This document shows positions 35,806-45,130 of a DNA stretch of 64,000 nucleotides, one piece after another (position 1 is the stretch's first letter; each line of letters starts with the position of its first letter). The position numbers and the translations under genes were made by a program. The notes under the pieces are model-generated. The model had not been told where the DNA came from. It did no database searches and was given only the letters and a program-made list of their open reading frames with translations. The DNA is taken from NCBI RefSeq assembly GCF_002165775.1, contig NZ_NDYP01000009.1, positions 62,001 to 126,000 on the forward strand, read 5' to 3'. The stretch is from Campylobacter concisus (GTDB lineage: Bacteria > Campylobacterota > Campylobacteria > Campylobacterales > Campylobacteraceae).

Positions 35806-36936
35806 ATGAGAGAGATTCCGTTTTATAGACCAACTATCACTGAGCGTGAAAGTGAGCTTATTGAGGAGGCTTTGCACTCTGAAAATACTACTAATATCGT
35901 TGCTAGATTTGAAGAGAAGTTAAAAGAGTATTTTGGTGCAAAATTTGTAGTTACCACAAATAATATCGCAGCCGCACATCACTTGGCACTAAGCGCGCTT
36001 GATACTAAACGCGGAGACAAGGTCATTTGCTCCATAAATGCTTTTCCTAGCATTGCACAAGCTGTTAGACATTTTGATGCTGAACCTATTTTTGTGGATG
36101 TTGATGAAGAAGATTTTAACATCTGCCCAGACGCCCTTGAGAAAGTGCTAAAAGAGCAAAATCATAAAAAATTAAAATGTGCTTTTATCTCTCACATCGC
36201 AGGGCAAAGTGCTAGGATGGACGAGATAACGGCTATTTGTGAGAAATACGGTGTAAAAATTTTAGATGATGCAAATCGCGGTATGGGACTAACATATAAT
36301 GGTAAAAAGGTTGGTTCAGACTCCTTTTTGTCATGCTTTCAAACACATTCGCGTGTGCAAAATCCTATATCAACGGTTGGATTTTTTACGACAAATGATG
36401 AGGAAATTTATAAAAGAGCAAAACTACTTCGCAACTATGCTCTTGTAAATGGCATTGATAAATTTGGTAGCTTGAGTTATATTTATGATGTCGTTGATAT
36501 TGGCTTAAAGTATGATATAAACTCAATAAATGCAGCATTTTCTATTGCACAGCTAGAAAGAACAGACAAGCTCATACAAAGAAGACAAGAGATCGCAAAA
36601 ATTTATGACAAAGAGATTGGCGAGTGCCACAATATAACAATCCCTGTCAAAAAACGCGAACACATTTATACTCAGTATATTATTAAGATAAACAAAAATC
36701 GTGACGGCTTTGCTAGAGAGCTTTTGGAACACGGTATTCACACATCATTGCACTACATACCGATACATTTACTAAGTTATTATAAAAACAAATACTCGCT
36801 TAAAGTAAATGATTTTCCGAATGCTTTAAAAAATTATCAGCAAGTGTTGTCGCTACCTATTTATCATAGTTTGAGTGATGAAGAGGTGCAATATATCTGC
36901 AGCAAAGTAAAAGAAATTTCTAAAACTCGTGTTTAA
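35806..36936 (+). CDS. DegT/DnrJ/EryC1-family protein, PLP lysine apparently missing
   Basis: The 376-residue protein has the fold-type I sugar aminotransferase pattern: PFYRPT start, [13 protein letters not shown], the Asp of ILDDANRG that contacts the PLP ring (D155), and a YNGKKVGS turn. In normal family members the next motif is FSFHATK..TGEGG, with the lysine forming the PLP Schiff base. Here it reads [16 protein letters not shown] (residues 177-192), with Val184 at the lysine position by my alignment and no GEGG. It might be a dehydratase-like or non-catalytic homologue. It lies between nadE and lpxK and overlaps lpxK by 8 bases. Confidence 0.83.
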   Translation: MREIPFYRPTITERESELIEEALHSENTTNIVARFEEKLKEYFGAKFVVTTNNIAAAHHLALSALDTKRGDKVICSINAFPSIAQAVRHFDAEPIFVDVDEEDFNICPDALEKVLKEQNHKKLKCAFISHIAGQSARMDEITAICEKYGVKILDDANRGMGLTYNGKKVGSDSFLSCFQTHSRVQNPISTVGFFTTNDEEIYKRAKLLRNYALVNGIDKFGSLSYIYDVVDIGLKYDINSINAAFSIAQLERTDKLIQRRQEIAKIYDKEIGECHNITIPVKKREHIYTQYIIKINKNRDGFARELLEHGIHTSLHYIPIHLLSYYKNKYSLKVNDFPNALKNYQQVLSLPIYHSLSDEEVQYICSKVKEISKTRV

Positions 36937-37849
36937 GAAATTAAATATTTTCTTGCATTCTTGGGCGAATGACTACTTCTTTCGCCCAAATTTCTTTCAA
37001 ATTTTACTAGCATTTTTACTTTTGCCACTAAGTTTTATCTATTTTCTTATTGTTGTTTTTAAGAAATTTACTGCTAGAAAAATAGACTTTGGCATAAAGG
37101 TGATAAGCGTTGGAAATTTGACACTTGGAGGAAGTGGTAAGACCCCGCTTTGCGTAGCAATTGCTAAAAATTTCGAGGGCGCTTTCATCATCCTTAGAGG
37201 ATATAAAAGAAAGAGCAAGGGCATGCAGGTTGTCGCAAGGGATGGCGAAATTTTACTTGACGTGGCAGCGAGCGGCGATGAGGCGATGATATATGCTACA
37301 AGCCTTAAAAACGCAAATGTAATAGTAAGCGAAGATAGGAAAATAGCTATAAACTACGCTAAAAAGCATGGCGCAAAGTATATCTTACTGGATGATTGTT
37401 TTTCTAAATTTGACATAGCCAAATTTGACATTTTGGTGCGCCCAAGACCAGAGCCAAGGCTAAAATTTTGCCTGCCAAGTGGGGCTTATAGATATCCATT
37501 TAGCTTTTATAAATTTGGTGATTTTGTAGCGATTGAAGGGCAAACTCACTTTAGAAAAAGTGAAATTTTAAATAAAAGCGAAAAAATGGTACTAGTAACT
37601 GCCATAGCAAACCCAGAGCGCCTCAAGCCATTTTTTGATGAGTGCATAGCTCGCGTCTTTTTTCCTGACCATTATGATTTTTCAAAAGATGAGCTAGAAG
37701 AGATTTTAAAAAGATATGGTGCGACCTCGCTTTTGATGACGCAAAAGGACTATGTAAAGGCAAAGGATTTTGGGCTGAGAGTATCGCTTATCACGCTTGA
37801 AGTTACGCTAAGCGAGGAGTTTAAAAAGGTTTTAGCGCAGCAAATTTAA
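36929..37849 (+). CDS. lpxK: Tetraacyldisaccharide 4'-kinase
   Basis: The 306-residue membrane-associated kinase phosphorylates lipid A disaccharide at the 4' position. One N-terminal hydrophobic helix (residues 14-43) precedes the P-loop [14 protein letters not shown], and DDCFSKF carries the family Asp pair. Translation starts at GTG 36929 inside the upstream gene. The order nadE-(DegT)-lpxK-cutA-thrC-kdsB matches C. jejuni apart from the DegT insertion. Confidence 0.92.
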   Translation: MFKKLNIFLHSWANDYFFRPNFFQILLAFLLLPLSFIYFLIVVFKKFTARKIDFGIKVISVGNLTLGGSGKTPLCVAIAKNFEGAFIILRGYKRKSKGMQVVARDGEILLDVAASGDEAMIYATSLKNANVIVSEDRKIAINYAKKHGAKYILLDDCFSKFDIAKFDILVRPRPEPRLKFCLPSGAYRYPFSFYKFGDFVAIEGQTHFRKSEILNKSEKMVLVTAIANPERLKPFFDECIARVFFPDHYDFSKDELEEILKRYGATSLLMTQKDYVKAKDFGLRVSLITLEVTLSEEFKKVLAQQI

Positions 37850-37860
37850 GCCCATTTTGT

Positions 37861-37866
37861 TATAAT
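37861..37866 (+). promoter_or_regulatory. Probable -10 element upstream of cutA
   Basis: A consensus TATAAT lies 12 bases after the lpxK stop and 34 bases upstream of the cutA ATG, suggesting a separate promoter for cutA-thrC-kdsB. Confidence 0.55.
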
Positions 37867-37899
37867 GAGCCACTTTTTAAAAGGAAAATTTAGATCAAA

Positions 37900-38229
37900 A
37901 TGAGAATTTTAATCACCTCAGTCGCAAAGAAAAAAGAGGCAAAAAAACTAAGCAAAAAGCTCGTGAAAAAGGGACTTGCAGCTTGCGTGAGTAGCTTTAG
38001 CGCAAAGAGCATTTATCTTTGGGAAGAGAAGCTTTGTGATGAAAAAGAGCAAATTTTACTCATAAAAACGGACGCGAAATTTAAAAAAGTAGCTAAATTT
38101 ATAAGAAAGCACCACAGCTACGAAACCCCAGAAATTTTGGCGCTTAAGCCAAAAGAGGTTTTTAAAAAATATGAAAATTGGATAAAAAAATCAACCAAAA
38201 AGGCAAAAAATGAGACTAACACCAACTAG
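37900..38229 (+). CDS. cutA: CutA-family protein
   Basis: The 109-residue protein matches the trimeric CutA family, named for divalent cation tolerance although its real role is unclear. Family residues include the KKGLAACVS turn, YLWEEKLCDEKEQILLIKT and HSYETPEILAL. The C-terminal lysine-rich tail overlaps thrC by 20 bases. Confidence 0.9.
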   Translation: MRILITSVAKKKEAKKLSKKLVKKGLAACVSSFSAKSIYLWEEKLCDEKEQILLIKTDAKFKKVAKFIRKHHSYETPEILALKPKEVFKKYENWIKKSTKKAKNETNTN

Positions 38230-39673
38230 AAGCGTAAAAGATGAAAAGGTAAAAAATGTAAATTTAAGCACAGCCATGCTTAGCCCAAGCTCTGCTCACG
38301 GCGGACTTTATGCGCCAAAAAAGCTACCAAAGATCACAAAGGCAAAGTGGCAAGAGTTCTCAAGCCTAACCTACGAAAAGCTCGCACTTCACATCATCTC
38401 TCTATTTAAATTTGACGTGCCAGAGGCGTTTTTCAAAAAAGCGGTTAAGAGATACGCGAGTTTTGATGATCCAAAGCATCCAGTCATTTTTAAAAAAATA
38501 GATAAAGATTTATACGTAAATGAGCTATATCACGGTCCAACGAGGGCATTTAAGGATATGGCGCTTCAGCCTTTTGGCTCACTTCTTAGCCAGCTTGCAA
38601 AAGAGCGAGGCGAAAAATATCTCATCATGTGCGCAACGAGCGGTGACACGGGCCCTGCGACACTTCAAACCTTTGCAAATGACGAAAATATCAAGGTTGT
38701 TTGCCTCTATCCAGATGGTGGCACAAGCGAGGTTCAAAAACTGCAAATGCAGACCATGCAGGGTGAAAATTTAAAGGTTTTTGGTATAAGAGGCGACTTT
38801 GACGACGCTCAAAGGGCGCTAAAAACGCTACTTGCAAATGATAAATTTAAGGCCGAGCTTAAGAAAAAATGTCTTAAACTAAGTGCGGCAAACTCGGTAA
38901 ATTTTGGCAGAATTCTCTTTCAGATCATCTACCATGCCTACGCCTACGTAAATTTACTAAAACAAAAGGCACTTAAGGCAAACGAGAGCTTTGACATCAT
39001 CGTGCCAAGTGGAAATTTCGGCAACGCTCTTGGGGCATATTACGCTAAAAAAATGGGCGCAAAGATTGGCAAGATCAAGATCGCTTCAAATGCAAACAAT
39101 ATCTTGACGCAGTTTTTCACCACTGGCATTTACGACCTCAGGGATAAAAAGCTGGTTAAGACGATAAGCCCTGCCATGGACATTTTGATCAGCTCAAACG
39201 TTGAGCGCTTGCTGTTTGATAAATTTGGTAGCGTTAGAACAAATGAACTCATGCAAAGTCTTGCAAAAAATAAATTTTATAAGCTTAGTAAGCAGGAGCT
39301 TGAAGCGTTAAAAGAGGACTTTGAGGCTAGCTGGTGCGACGATAAAGAGTGCGAGGCATATATCGCAAAGCTCGCAAAGGGCGGCTACGCGATCGATCCA
39401 CATACGGCTACTTGTTTTAAGATGATGGATGCTAGCCACATAAACGTCATCACATCGACCGCGCACTGGGTGAAATTTACGCCAAGCATGATCAAAGCGT
39501 GCCAGATCAAAGATACAAAAGATGAAAAAGATGCGCTGACAAAGACCGCTAAAATCTTAAATGACAGCGTACCAAACTCGATAAATTCGCTATTTAGCGC
39601 GAAAATTTTACACAAAAATATCATAAAAGAGGACGAGATCGAAAAGTGCGTCCTAGAATGGATCGAGCGATGA
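38210..39673 (+). CDS. thrC: Threonine synthase
   Basis: The 487-residue PLP enzyme converts O-phosphohomoserine to threonine. The PLP lysine is in GPTRAFKDMALQ (about residue 113), with the phosphate-binding region ATSGDTGPATL and VPSGNFGNALGAYYAKKMG. The length fits the long (yeast/E. coli-like) class. It is coupled to cutA upstream and to kdsB downstream by an ATGA overlap. Confidence 0.95.
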   Translation: MRLTPTRSVKDEKVKNVNLSTAMLSPSSAHGGLYAPKKLPKITKAKWQEFSSLTYEKLALHIISLFKFDVPEAFFKKAVKRYASFDDPKHPVIFKKIDKDLYVNELYHGPTRAFKDMALQPFGSLLSQLAKERGEKYLIMCATSGDTGPATLQTFANDENIKVVCLYPDGGTSEVQKLQMQTMQGENLKVFGIRGDFDDAQRALKTLLANDKFKAELKKKCLKLSAANSVNFGRILFQIIYHAYAYVNLLKQKALKANESFDIIVPSGNFGNALGAYYAKKMGAKIGKIKIASNANNILTQFFTTGIYDLRDKKLVKTISPAMDILISSNVERLLFDKFGSVRTNELMQSLAKNKFYKLSKQELEALKEDFEASWCDDKECEAYIAKLAKGGYAIDPHTATCFKMMDASHINVITSTAHWVKFTPSMIKACQIKDTKDEKDALTKTAKILNDSVPNSINSLFSAKILHKNIIKEDEIEKCVLEWIER

Positions 39674-40383
39674 TAATTATACCAGCCCGCCTTGCCTCAA
39701 CAAGGCTTAGTAACAAAATTTTAAAAGAGATAAATGGCGTACCAATGTTTGTGGTAACGGCTCTTAGAGTAAGTGGTGTGGATAATGTGGTGGTTGCGGT
39801 GGATGAGCAAAGTGTGCTGGATATCGCCAAGGCTCACGGTATAAAAGCTGTGCTAACTAGCAAAGATCATCAAAGCGGGACTGACAGGATAAACGAAGCG
39901 GCGCAAATTTTGGGACTAAGCGAGAGTGAGATCATCATAAATGTTCAGGCCGATGAACCATTTATTGAGCCTGAAAATATCGCCAAATTTAGAGCATTTT
40001 GCGAGCAAAACAAGGGGAAAGCCTTTATGTTTTCTTGCTATAAAAAGATGGACGATGAGTTTGCGGATGATAAAAATTTAGTTAAAGTTGTGACTAATTT
40101 TGAGGGATATGCACTTTACTTTTCAAGATCAAGGATACCATTTAACAGAAGCGAGTGCAAAAGCTACAAGGTGCACCTTGGCATTTACGGATACAGTGTA
40201 AAAAGTTTAAAAGAGTTTTGCACTCTTATGCCTTCAAGTCTTGAAAATACCGAAAAGCTCGAGCAGCTTCGTGCTTTAGAAAATGGCAAAAAGATAGTGA
40301 TGCTAGAGGTTGAGAGCCAAAGTATCGGTATCGATAGTGAAGAGGACTACCAAAGAGCTCTAGCTAAATTTGGTAAAAAATAA
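39670..40383 (+). CDS. kdsB: CMP-KDO synthetase
   Basis: The 237-residue enzyme activates KDO with CTP for lipopolysaccharide core synthesis. The start at ATG 39670 gives the family N-terminus MIIIPARLASTRLSNK; a longer reading adds eight residues from the thrC frame overlap and is not needed. The motif IINVQADEPFIEP binds Mg2+ and CTP. It is the last gene of the nadE-to-kdsB run. Confidence 0.95.
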   Translation: MIIIPARLASTRLSNKILKEINGVPMFVVTALRVSGVDNVVVAVDEQSVLDIAKAHGIKAVLTSKDHQSGTDRINEAAQILGLSESEIIINVQADEPFIEPENIAKFRAFCEQNKGKAFMFSCYKKMDDEFADDKNLVKVVTNFEGYALYFSRSRIPFNRSECKSYKVHLGIYGYSVKSLKEFCTLMPSSLENTEKLEQLRALENGKKIVMLEVESQSIGIDSEEDYQRALAKFGKK

Positions 40384-40389
40384 GTCGGT

Positions 40390-40428
40390 AAATTCTCTTT
40401 AAATAAAGTCAATATTTAAGGAGAATTT
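40390..40428. terminator. Inverted repeat between convergent genes
   Basis: Arms of 16 bases (AAATTCTCTTTAAATA and its near-complement, one G-T pair) with a 7-base loop lie just after kdsB, facing the minus-strand small genes. It probably serves as a bidirectional terminator. Confidence 0.6.
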
Positions 40429-40489
40429 ATTTAAATTATTAATCTTTAAATGCAGCAAAAAAATATTTTTCTACTCAAATAATATAAAA

Positions 40490-40663
40490 CTAATTTTTCT
40501 TGATCTTTATTTTTTTGATTTTATCTTTAACTACATAAAATTTTAAAATTGCACTCGAGTAAAAGTCTTTATAGAAACCTAAAAATTTAGGCTCTTTCTT
40601 AGTGCAGATAGCTGCAAACACGCTCTCAAGGTCTATTCTCTCTTTTTGTGTCAAATTTTCCAT
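40490..40663 (-). CDS. Small basic hypothetical protein
   Basis: A 57-residue ORF begins immediately after the stop of the upstream HTH gene (TAG then ATG). The N-terminal half is mixed (MENLTQKERIDLESVFAAIC) and the last 16 residues are very basic (DKIKKIKIKKN). An AGGAAAA site lies inside the HTH gene end. The family is not recognised. Its adjacency suggests co-expression with the regulator, perhaps as its partner or target. Confidence 0.68.
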   Translation of the reverse strand: MENLTQKERIDLESVFAAICTKKEPKFLGFYKDFYSSAILKFYVVKDKIKKIKIKKN

Positions 40664-40909
40664 CTATTTTCCTAACAACTTTCTCATCTTGTTTATAACA
40701 AATAATATTTCATCGTCATCAAGCTCACAAAGCAGTTTACAAACCGCAGCGGCAGCTTGTGGCTTTGAGTTACCAAGTCTCCAGTCCTGGTATGTTCTCA
40801 TTGGTACACCAAGCTCTTCTGCCATTTTTGCTTGTGAAATTTTCTTACCGATATTTTTTGCCTCAACTGCATTATGAAGCAAATTAAATATATCACTTGT
40901 TTCAATCAT
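40664..40909 (-). CDS. XRE-type small DNA-binding regulator
   Basis: The 81-residue protein consists mainly of a helix-turn-helix: ISQAKMAEELGVPMRTYQDWRLGNSKPQ (residues 24-51) fits the Cro/XRE pattern, with recognition helix PMRTYQDWR. It is followed by a helical tail rich in Asp/Glu. Two candidate operator palindromes lie upstream. It forms a two-gene minus-strand unit with the 57-residue protein and is divergent from hrcA. Confidence 0.8.
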   Translation of the reverse strand: MIETSDIFNLLHNAVEAKNIGKKISQAKMAEELGVPMRTYQDWRLGNSKPQAAAAVCKLLCELDDDEILFVINKMRKLLGK

Positions 40910-40910
40910 T

Positions 40911-40929
40911 GAATAATTATACGTTATTC
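40911..40929. promoter_or_regulatory. Candidate operator 1 of the XRE regulator
   Basis: Inverted repeat GAATAA-N7-TTATTC ends two bases before the XRE start codon and contains the 9-base half-site TATACGTTA (40918-40926), which is also the half-site of the palindrome at 41023. The position suits autorepression. Confidence 0.55.
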
Positions 40930-41022
40930 ATCATTAAATATACCTAAAATATTATATAAATAATGTAAAAAAGTATATAAATATCAAAATAAGGTATTAA
41001 ATATACTAAAAATTATTTATAA

Positions 41023-41040
41023 TATACGTTATAACGTATA
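41023..41040. promoter_or_regulatory. Candidate operator 2: perfect 18-base palindrome
   Basis: TATACGTTATAACGTATA is a perfect palindrome built from the same TATACGTTA half-site as operator 1, about 115 bases upstream of the XRE start. The repeated half-site suggests binding by the XRE protein, possibly affecting expression towards hrcA as well. Confidence 0.55.
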
Positions 41041-41215
41041 AAAAGCTTTTAAATTTTTGAATAAAATTAGAAATTTCGGGTTTTTATGTTGAAGTTAAAT
41101 TTATTATTTTGTTTTAAATTTTATTTCTTTTTACGCAAAGCTTATATTATAGGCGTTAAAAAAGTTTAGTTATATAGGCTAAATATATATAAATAAATTT
41201 TTTTAACTTATATAC

Positions 41216-41244
41216 TTGACATTGATAAACTAAAGTTGTATAAT
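41216..41244 (+). promoter_or_regulatory. Consensus sigma-70 promoter of hrcA-grpE-dnaK
   Basis: TTGACA (41216-41221) and TATAAT (41239-41244) are both perfect consensus with 17-base spacing. This is rare in Campylobacter, where -35 boxes are usually weak, and it sits directly upstream of the CIRCE element. Confidence 0.92.
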
Positions 41245-41248
41245 CCGC

Positions 41249-41275
41249 TTAGCAATTAAAAAGAAAGAGTGCTAA
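41249..41275 (+). promoter_or_regulatory. CIRCE operator
   Basis: The right arm GAGTGCTAA is perfect and the left arm TTAGCAATT keeps six of nine CIRCE bases (TTAGCA), with the correct 9-base spacer. The site overlaps the expected transcription start. HrcA bound here would repress its own operon until heat shock. Confidence 0.9.
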
Positions 41276-41277
41276 AA

Positions 41278-42072
41278 GTGAGTAAAACAAATAAACGTGA
41301 TTTGATACTAAACTCTATTATCGAAGCTTATTTGCAGGATAATATGCCAATTGGATCAAATGAGCTTGGCTCTCGTATGAGCGCGGCTATTCCGGCTTCT
41401 ACGATACGCGTTTATTTTAAAAAGCTTTCGGATGAGGGCGAGATCACAAAGCTTCACATTAGTGGCGGTCGGATACCAACAATCGCTGCGATGAGAAGAT
41501 ATTGGAGTGAAATTTTTGCTATAAGTGATATAAACTTAGAGATAAATGATGCCGAAGAACTGAAAAAGTTATGTGATGAATTTGAACTTTATTGTATGAT
41601 TTTTGGCACAATCGATAATGAATTGCTAGAAATTTTAAATTTAAATAATAGATATATGATCTTAAATTTTGGTGAAGATGAGATCGTTATTAAATTTGAT
41701 GCTAGGATGTATAAATTTTTAAGTAATCTTGCTGGAGTTAGTTTAAACAAGCTTGAGCTTATCTGCTCTCAAGTTGGCTTAAGCGAACTAAAAAGTAAAA
41801 TAAGAGAACTTAAAAGGACTAAAATTTACTTCCAGGAAAATGAAATTTTAGCCTTTGATATGTTTAAAGATAGACGTTTTAAGATGGTTTTTGACCCAAG
41901 TTTTAGCTTACAAATGGATGAGAAACTTACATTTTCTCCTATGTTTGATGAAAATTTTATGGGCCTCAAATTTAGTGCGAACTATTTTGGTAACGAAGCA
42001 CAGATGATCTGTGCTGGCAGTATTTATACTGACTATGTGAAATTTATAAATCTAATAAAGGAGGCTGCGTGA
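41278..42072 (+). CDS. hrcA: Heat-inducible transcription repressor HrcA
   Basis: The 264-residue repressor has an N-terminal winged helix (KRDLILNSIIEAYLQDNMPIGSNEL, ASTIRVYFKKLSDEGEI) and the HrcA effector region. I start at GTG 41278, three codons after the first possible GTG (41269), because the AAGAAAGAG purine run is then correctly spaced. It is shorter than Bacillus HrcA (about 340), as in other Campylobacter. It overlaps grpE by four bases. Confidence 0.9.
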   Translation: MSKTNKRDLILNSIIEAYLQDNMPIGSNELGSRMSAAIPASTIRVYFKKLSDEGEITKLHISGGRIPTIAAMRRYWSEIFAISDINLEINDAEELKKLCDEFELYCMIFGTIDNELLEILNLNNRYMILNFGEDEIVIKFDARMYKFLSNLAGVSLNKLELICSQVGLSELKSKIRELKRTKIYFQENEILAFDMFKDRRFKMVFDPSFSLQMDEKLTFSPMFDENFMGLKFSANYFGNEAQMICAGSIYTDYVKFINLIKEAA

Positions 42073-42611
42073 GCGAAGAGGTAAAAGGGCAAAATCTACC
42101 TGAGGTTGAGCCTGTGCAAGAACTAGCTAATGATAGCGTAAATTTGGACGCACTTGGCGATATTTCAAAGGTTGAAAAACTTGAAAAAGAGCTCGGGGAG
42201 ATAACTGATAAATATTATAGAGCAAATGCTGAATTTGAAAATATCAAAAAGCGTTATGAAAAAGAGAAGACGGACGTTGCAAACTATGCAAATGAGAAAT
42301 TTGCTAGGGACTTACTACCAGTCATTGATGCTCTTGAGATCGCTGCGAATTTTGATCCAGAGGATGATGAATTTGCCAAAAAGATCAAAGAAGGTATTTT
42401 GATAACTATAAATCAGTTTAAAAAATGCTTTGAAAAGCATGGTGTAAGTGAGATACCAACTGATACTGAGTTTGATCCAAGTGTGCATAATGCCGTTTTA
42501 AGGGTCGATAGCGAGGAGAAGCAGAGTGGTCAAATCGTACAAGCTTTGCAAAAAGGCTATATGATAAATGGTAGGGTTTTGCGCCCAGCTATGGTCAGTG
42601 TAGCAAACTAA
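42069..42611 (+). CDS. grpE: Nucleotide exchange factor GrpE
   Basis: The 180-residue DnaK co-chaperone begins at GTG 42069 overlapping the hrcA stop, with GGAGGC upstream. A long N-terminal coiled coil (about 35-80) precedes the beta domain with the signature GVSEIPTDTEFDPSVHNAVLR and GYMINGRVLRPAMVSV. It exchanges ADP on DnaK, the next gene. Confidence 0.95.
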   Translation: MSEEVKGQNLPEVEPVQELANDSVNLDALGDISKVEKLEKELGEITDKYYRANAEFENIKKRYEKEKTDVANYANEKFARDLLPVIDALEIAANFDPEDDEFAKKIKEGILITINQFKKCFEKHGVSEIPTDTEFDPSVHNAVLRVDSEEKQSGQIVQALQKGYMINGRVLRPAMVSVAN

Positions 42612-42646
42612 ATTTATAAAAATAAAATCTAATAAAAAGGAAAAAT

Positions 42647-44521
42647 ATGTCAAAAGTTATAGGTATAGACTTAGGTACAACAAACTCTTGTGTGAGCGTT
42701 TTTGAGCGCGGCGAGAGCAAGGTTATCCCAAACAAAGAGGGTAAAAACACAACTCCATCTGTTGTTGCTTTTACAGACAAAGGTGAAATTCTGGTAGGTG
42801 ACGTCGCAAAACGTCAAGCAGTTACAAACCCTGAAAAAACGATATATTCTATCAAGCGTATCATGGGTTTGATGAGTAATGAAAAAAATGCTGAAGAGGC
42901 AAAAAGCCGCTTGCCATATCACGTTGTAGATAGAAACGGCGCTTGCGCAGTTGAGATCGCTGGTAAGGTTTACACTCCGCAAGAAATTTCAGCAAAAATT
43001 CTTATCAAACTAAAAGAAGACGCTGAAGCATACCTTGGTGAAAAGGTAACAGATGCGGTTATTACTGTGCCAGCTTACTTTAACGATAGTCAAAGAAAGG
43101 CCACAAAAGAGGCTGGAACGATCGCAGGACTAAACGTACTTCGTATCATCAACGAGCCAACAGCTGCAGCACTTGCTTATGGTCTTGATAAAAAAGAGGC
43201 TGAGAAAATTTTAGTTTACGACCTAGGTGGCGGTACATTTGACGTTACAGTACTAGAAACTGGCGATAATATCGTTGAAGTTTTAGCAACTGGCGGTAAC
43301 GCATTCTTGGGCGGTGATGACTTTGATAACAAGATAATTGACTGGCTAGTAAGCGAGTTTAAAAATGAAAATGGCATCGATCTAAAAGGCGATATCATGG
43401 CACTTCAACGCTTAAAAGAAGCTGCTGAAAATGCTAAAAAAGAGCTAAGCTCAGCTCAAGAGACTGAGATAAATTTACCATTTATCACAGCTGATGCAAC
43501 TGGTCCAAAACACCTTGTTAAAAAGCTAACTCGTGCTAAATTTGAGGGCATGATCGACTCACTTGTGGGCGAGACTATCACTAAGATAAACGAGGTAACA
43601 AAAGACGCTGGTTTAAATAAAAGCGACATCAAAGAGGTCGTAATGGTCGGTGGTTCAACTCGTGTGCCACTAGTTCAAGAAGAGGTTAAAAAGGCATTTG
43701 GTAAAGAGCTAAATAAGAGTGTAAACCCAGATGAAGTCGTGGCTATCGGTGCTGCAATCCAAGGTGCGGTTATAAAAGGCGACGTTAAAGACGTGCTACT
43801 TCTTGACGTTACTCCACTTAGCCTTGGTATCGAAACACTTGGCGGCGTGATGACAAAGATCATCGAAAAAGGCACAACCATACCAACTAAGAAAAGCCAA
43901 GTCTTCTCAACTGCTGAAGATAACCAAAGTGCCGTTACTATTATGGTTTTACAAGGTGAGCGTGAGTTTGCAAGAGATAATAAGTCACTTGGAAATTTCA
44001 ACCTTGAAGGCATTCCAGCAGCTCCAAGAGGTGTTCCTCAAATAGAAGTTGAGTTTGACATTGACGCAAACGGAATTTTAACTGTTTCAGCAAAAGATAA
44101 AGCAACTGGCAAAGCTCAAAACATCACTATCTCTGGATCAAGCGGCTTAAGCGAAGAAGAGATAAACAACATGGTAAAAGATGCTGAGCTTCATAAAGAA
44201 GAGGACAAAAAGCGCAAAGACGCAGTTGAAGCTAGAAACCAAGCTGACGCACTAGTTCATCAAACTGAAAAAAGCATGAGCGAGCTTGGCGAGAAAGTTC
44301 CAGCTGAGGATAGAAGTAACATCGAAGCTGCGTTAAATGATCTAAAAGAGGTCTTAAAAGATGAAAATTCTTCAAAAGAGCAAATCGATGCTAAAGTAGA
44401 AGCTCTAAGCAAAGCTAGCCATAAACTAGCAGAAGCTATGTATAAAAAAGATGAAAACGCTGGAGCAAACGGCGGAAATAATAAAAAAGACGACGACGTT
44501 ATAGACGCTGAAGTCGAGTAA
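42647..44521 (+). CDS. dnaK: Chaperone DnaK (Hsp70)
   Basis: The 624-residue chaperone shows the three Hsp70 signatures: [13 protein letters not shown] (residues 5-17), [15 protein letters not shown] and [14 protein letters not shown]. The substrate-binding domain and helical lid follow, with a Gly/Asn tail ending DDVIDAEVE. The gap to grpE holds an AAAAAGGAAAAA site. dnaJ is not adjacent. A terminator lies downstream. Confidence 0.98.
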   Translation: MSKVIGIDLGTTNSCVSVFERGESKVIPNKEGKNTTPSVVAFTDKGEILVGDVAKRQAVTNPEKTIYSIKRIMGLMSNEKNAEEAKSRLPYHVVDRNGACAVEIAGKVYTPQEISAKILIKLKEDAEAYLGEKVTDAVITVPAYFNDSQRKATKEAGTIAGLNVLRIINEPTAAALAYGLDKKEAEKILVYDLGGGTFDVTVLETGDNIVEVLATGGNAFLGGDDFDNKIIDWLVSEFKNENGIDLKGDIMALQRLKEAAENAKKELSSAQETEINLPFITADATGPKHLVKKLTRAKFEGMIDSLVGETITKINEVTKDAGLNKSDIKEVVMVGGSTRVPLVQEEVKKAFGKELNKSVNPDEVVAIGAAIQGAVIKGDVKDVLLLDVTPLSLGIETLGGVMTKIIEKGTTIPTKKSQVFSTAEDNQSAVTIMVLQGEREFARDNKSLGNFNLEGIPAAPRGVPQIEVEFDIDANGILTVSAKDKATGKAQNITISGSSGLSEEEINNMVKDAELHKEEDKKRKDAVEARNQADALVHQTEKSMSELGEKVPAEDRSNIEAALNDLKEVLKDENSSKEQIDAKVEALSKASHKLAEAMYKKDENAGANGGNNKKDDDVIDAEVE

Positions 44522-44528
44522 AACTCCT

Positions 44529-44555
44529 AGAGCAGGGCACTTGCCTTGCTCTTTT
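44529..44555 (+). terminator. dnaK intrinsic terminator
   Basis: An AGAGCAGGGCA/TGCCTTGCTCT hairpin (one G-T pair) ends in TCTTTT, eight bases after the dnaK stop codon. Confidence 0.85.
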
Positions 44556-44620
44556 ATAAATTTATCTTCATAAATTCTTAAAATTGATTTAAAATAAGCA
44601 GTTTAAATAGTTAAAATTTA

Positions 44621-44626
44621 TATAAT
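44621..44626 (+). promoter_or_regulatory. Probable -10 element of the membrane protein gene
   Basis: TATAAT about 21 bases upstream of the ATG at 44648, after the dnaK terminator. Confidence 0.5.
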
Positions 44627-44647
44627 GCCAAACAAAAAGGCTAAAAA

Positions 44648-45079
44648 ATGTACTTATTTTTTTTGATTACTCATTTAATTTGTGCCATTGTATTTATAGG
44701 ATACGTATTTTTCGATGTTTGCATATATCCGTTTGCTAAAAAAACGGTTGATGCTAAAACCCTTGAAATAGTTAAAAAAGCCTACACAAAAGGCAGCGCA
44801 AAGGTATTTGGCACAGCGTTTTTATTGCTTTTAATAAGTGGCGCTTATATGGCAAAAGACTATTTTGGAGGCGAGCTTGGTTGGTGGCAAAGCAACTTTC
44901 AAAAGCTACTGCTTATAAAAATTTTTGTTTTACTTATAATGTGCTTTGTAACTTTTATCTCTGTTTTTAATGTCGTTCTTTTAAAAAAGCCTGATCCATT
45001 TGGTAAATTTTCACATTTAATAGCTCTAGTACTTTGCCTGATAATGGTCGTTTTGGCAAAAGTAATGTGGTGGGCTTAA
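44648..45079 (+). CDS. Four-helix inner-membrane protein, CopD/HemJ-like
   Basis: The 143-residue protein has four hydrophobic segments (about 5-25, 54-73, 85-108, 122-142) and one early His in the first helix (LITHLICAIVFIGYVF). This is the layout of small CopD-like or HemJ-like membrane proteins that may bind heme or copper. Function is not established; the name is a fold-level guess. It follows dnaK but has its own likely promoter. Confidence 0.72.
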   Translation: MYLFFLITHLICAIVFIGYVFFDVCIYPFAKKTVDAKTLEIVKKAYTKGSAKVFGTAFLLLLISGAYMAKDYFGGELGWWQSNFQKLLLIKIFVLLIMCFVTFISVFNVVLLKKPDPFGKFSHLIALVLCLIMVVLAKVMWWA

Positions 45080-45130
45080 AAATTTAGCTAATAAATCTAA
45101 GCAAATCGCTAGCTAAAAGTTAAAAGCATT

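Larger units (their letters stand above)
40910..41215. other. AT-rich divergent intergenic region with palindromes
   Basis: The space between the XRE gene and the hrcA promoter is very AT-rich with repeated ATAT stretches. It holds the two palindromes listed separately. A 27-codon plus-strand frame at 41086-41169 has no ribosome-binding site and is not called. Confidence 0.6.

Noticed and set aside
41086..41169. 27-codon plus-strand ORF upstream of hrcA
   Set aside because: No ribosome-binding site, very AT-rich low-complexity translation, and no sign of function.
45083..45117. Terminator between the CopD-like gene and ppk2
   Set aside because: Arms of only 8 A/T-rich bases with a 19-base loop and no T tract; too weak to call.
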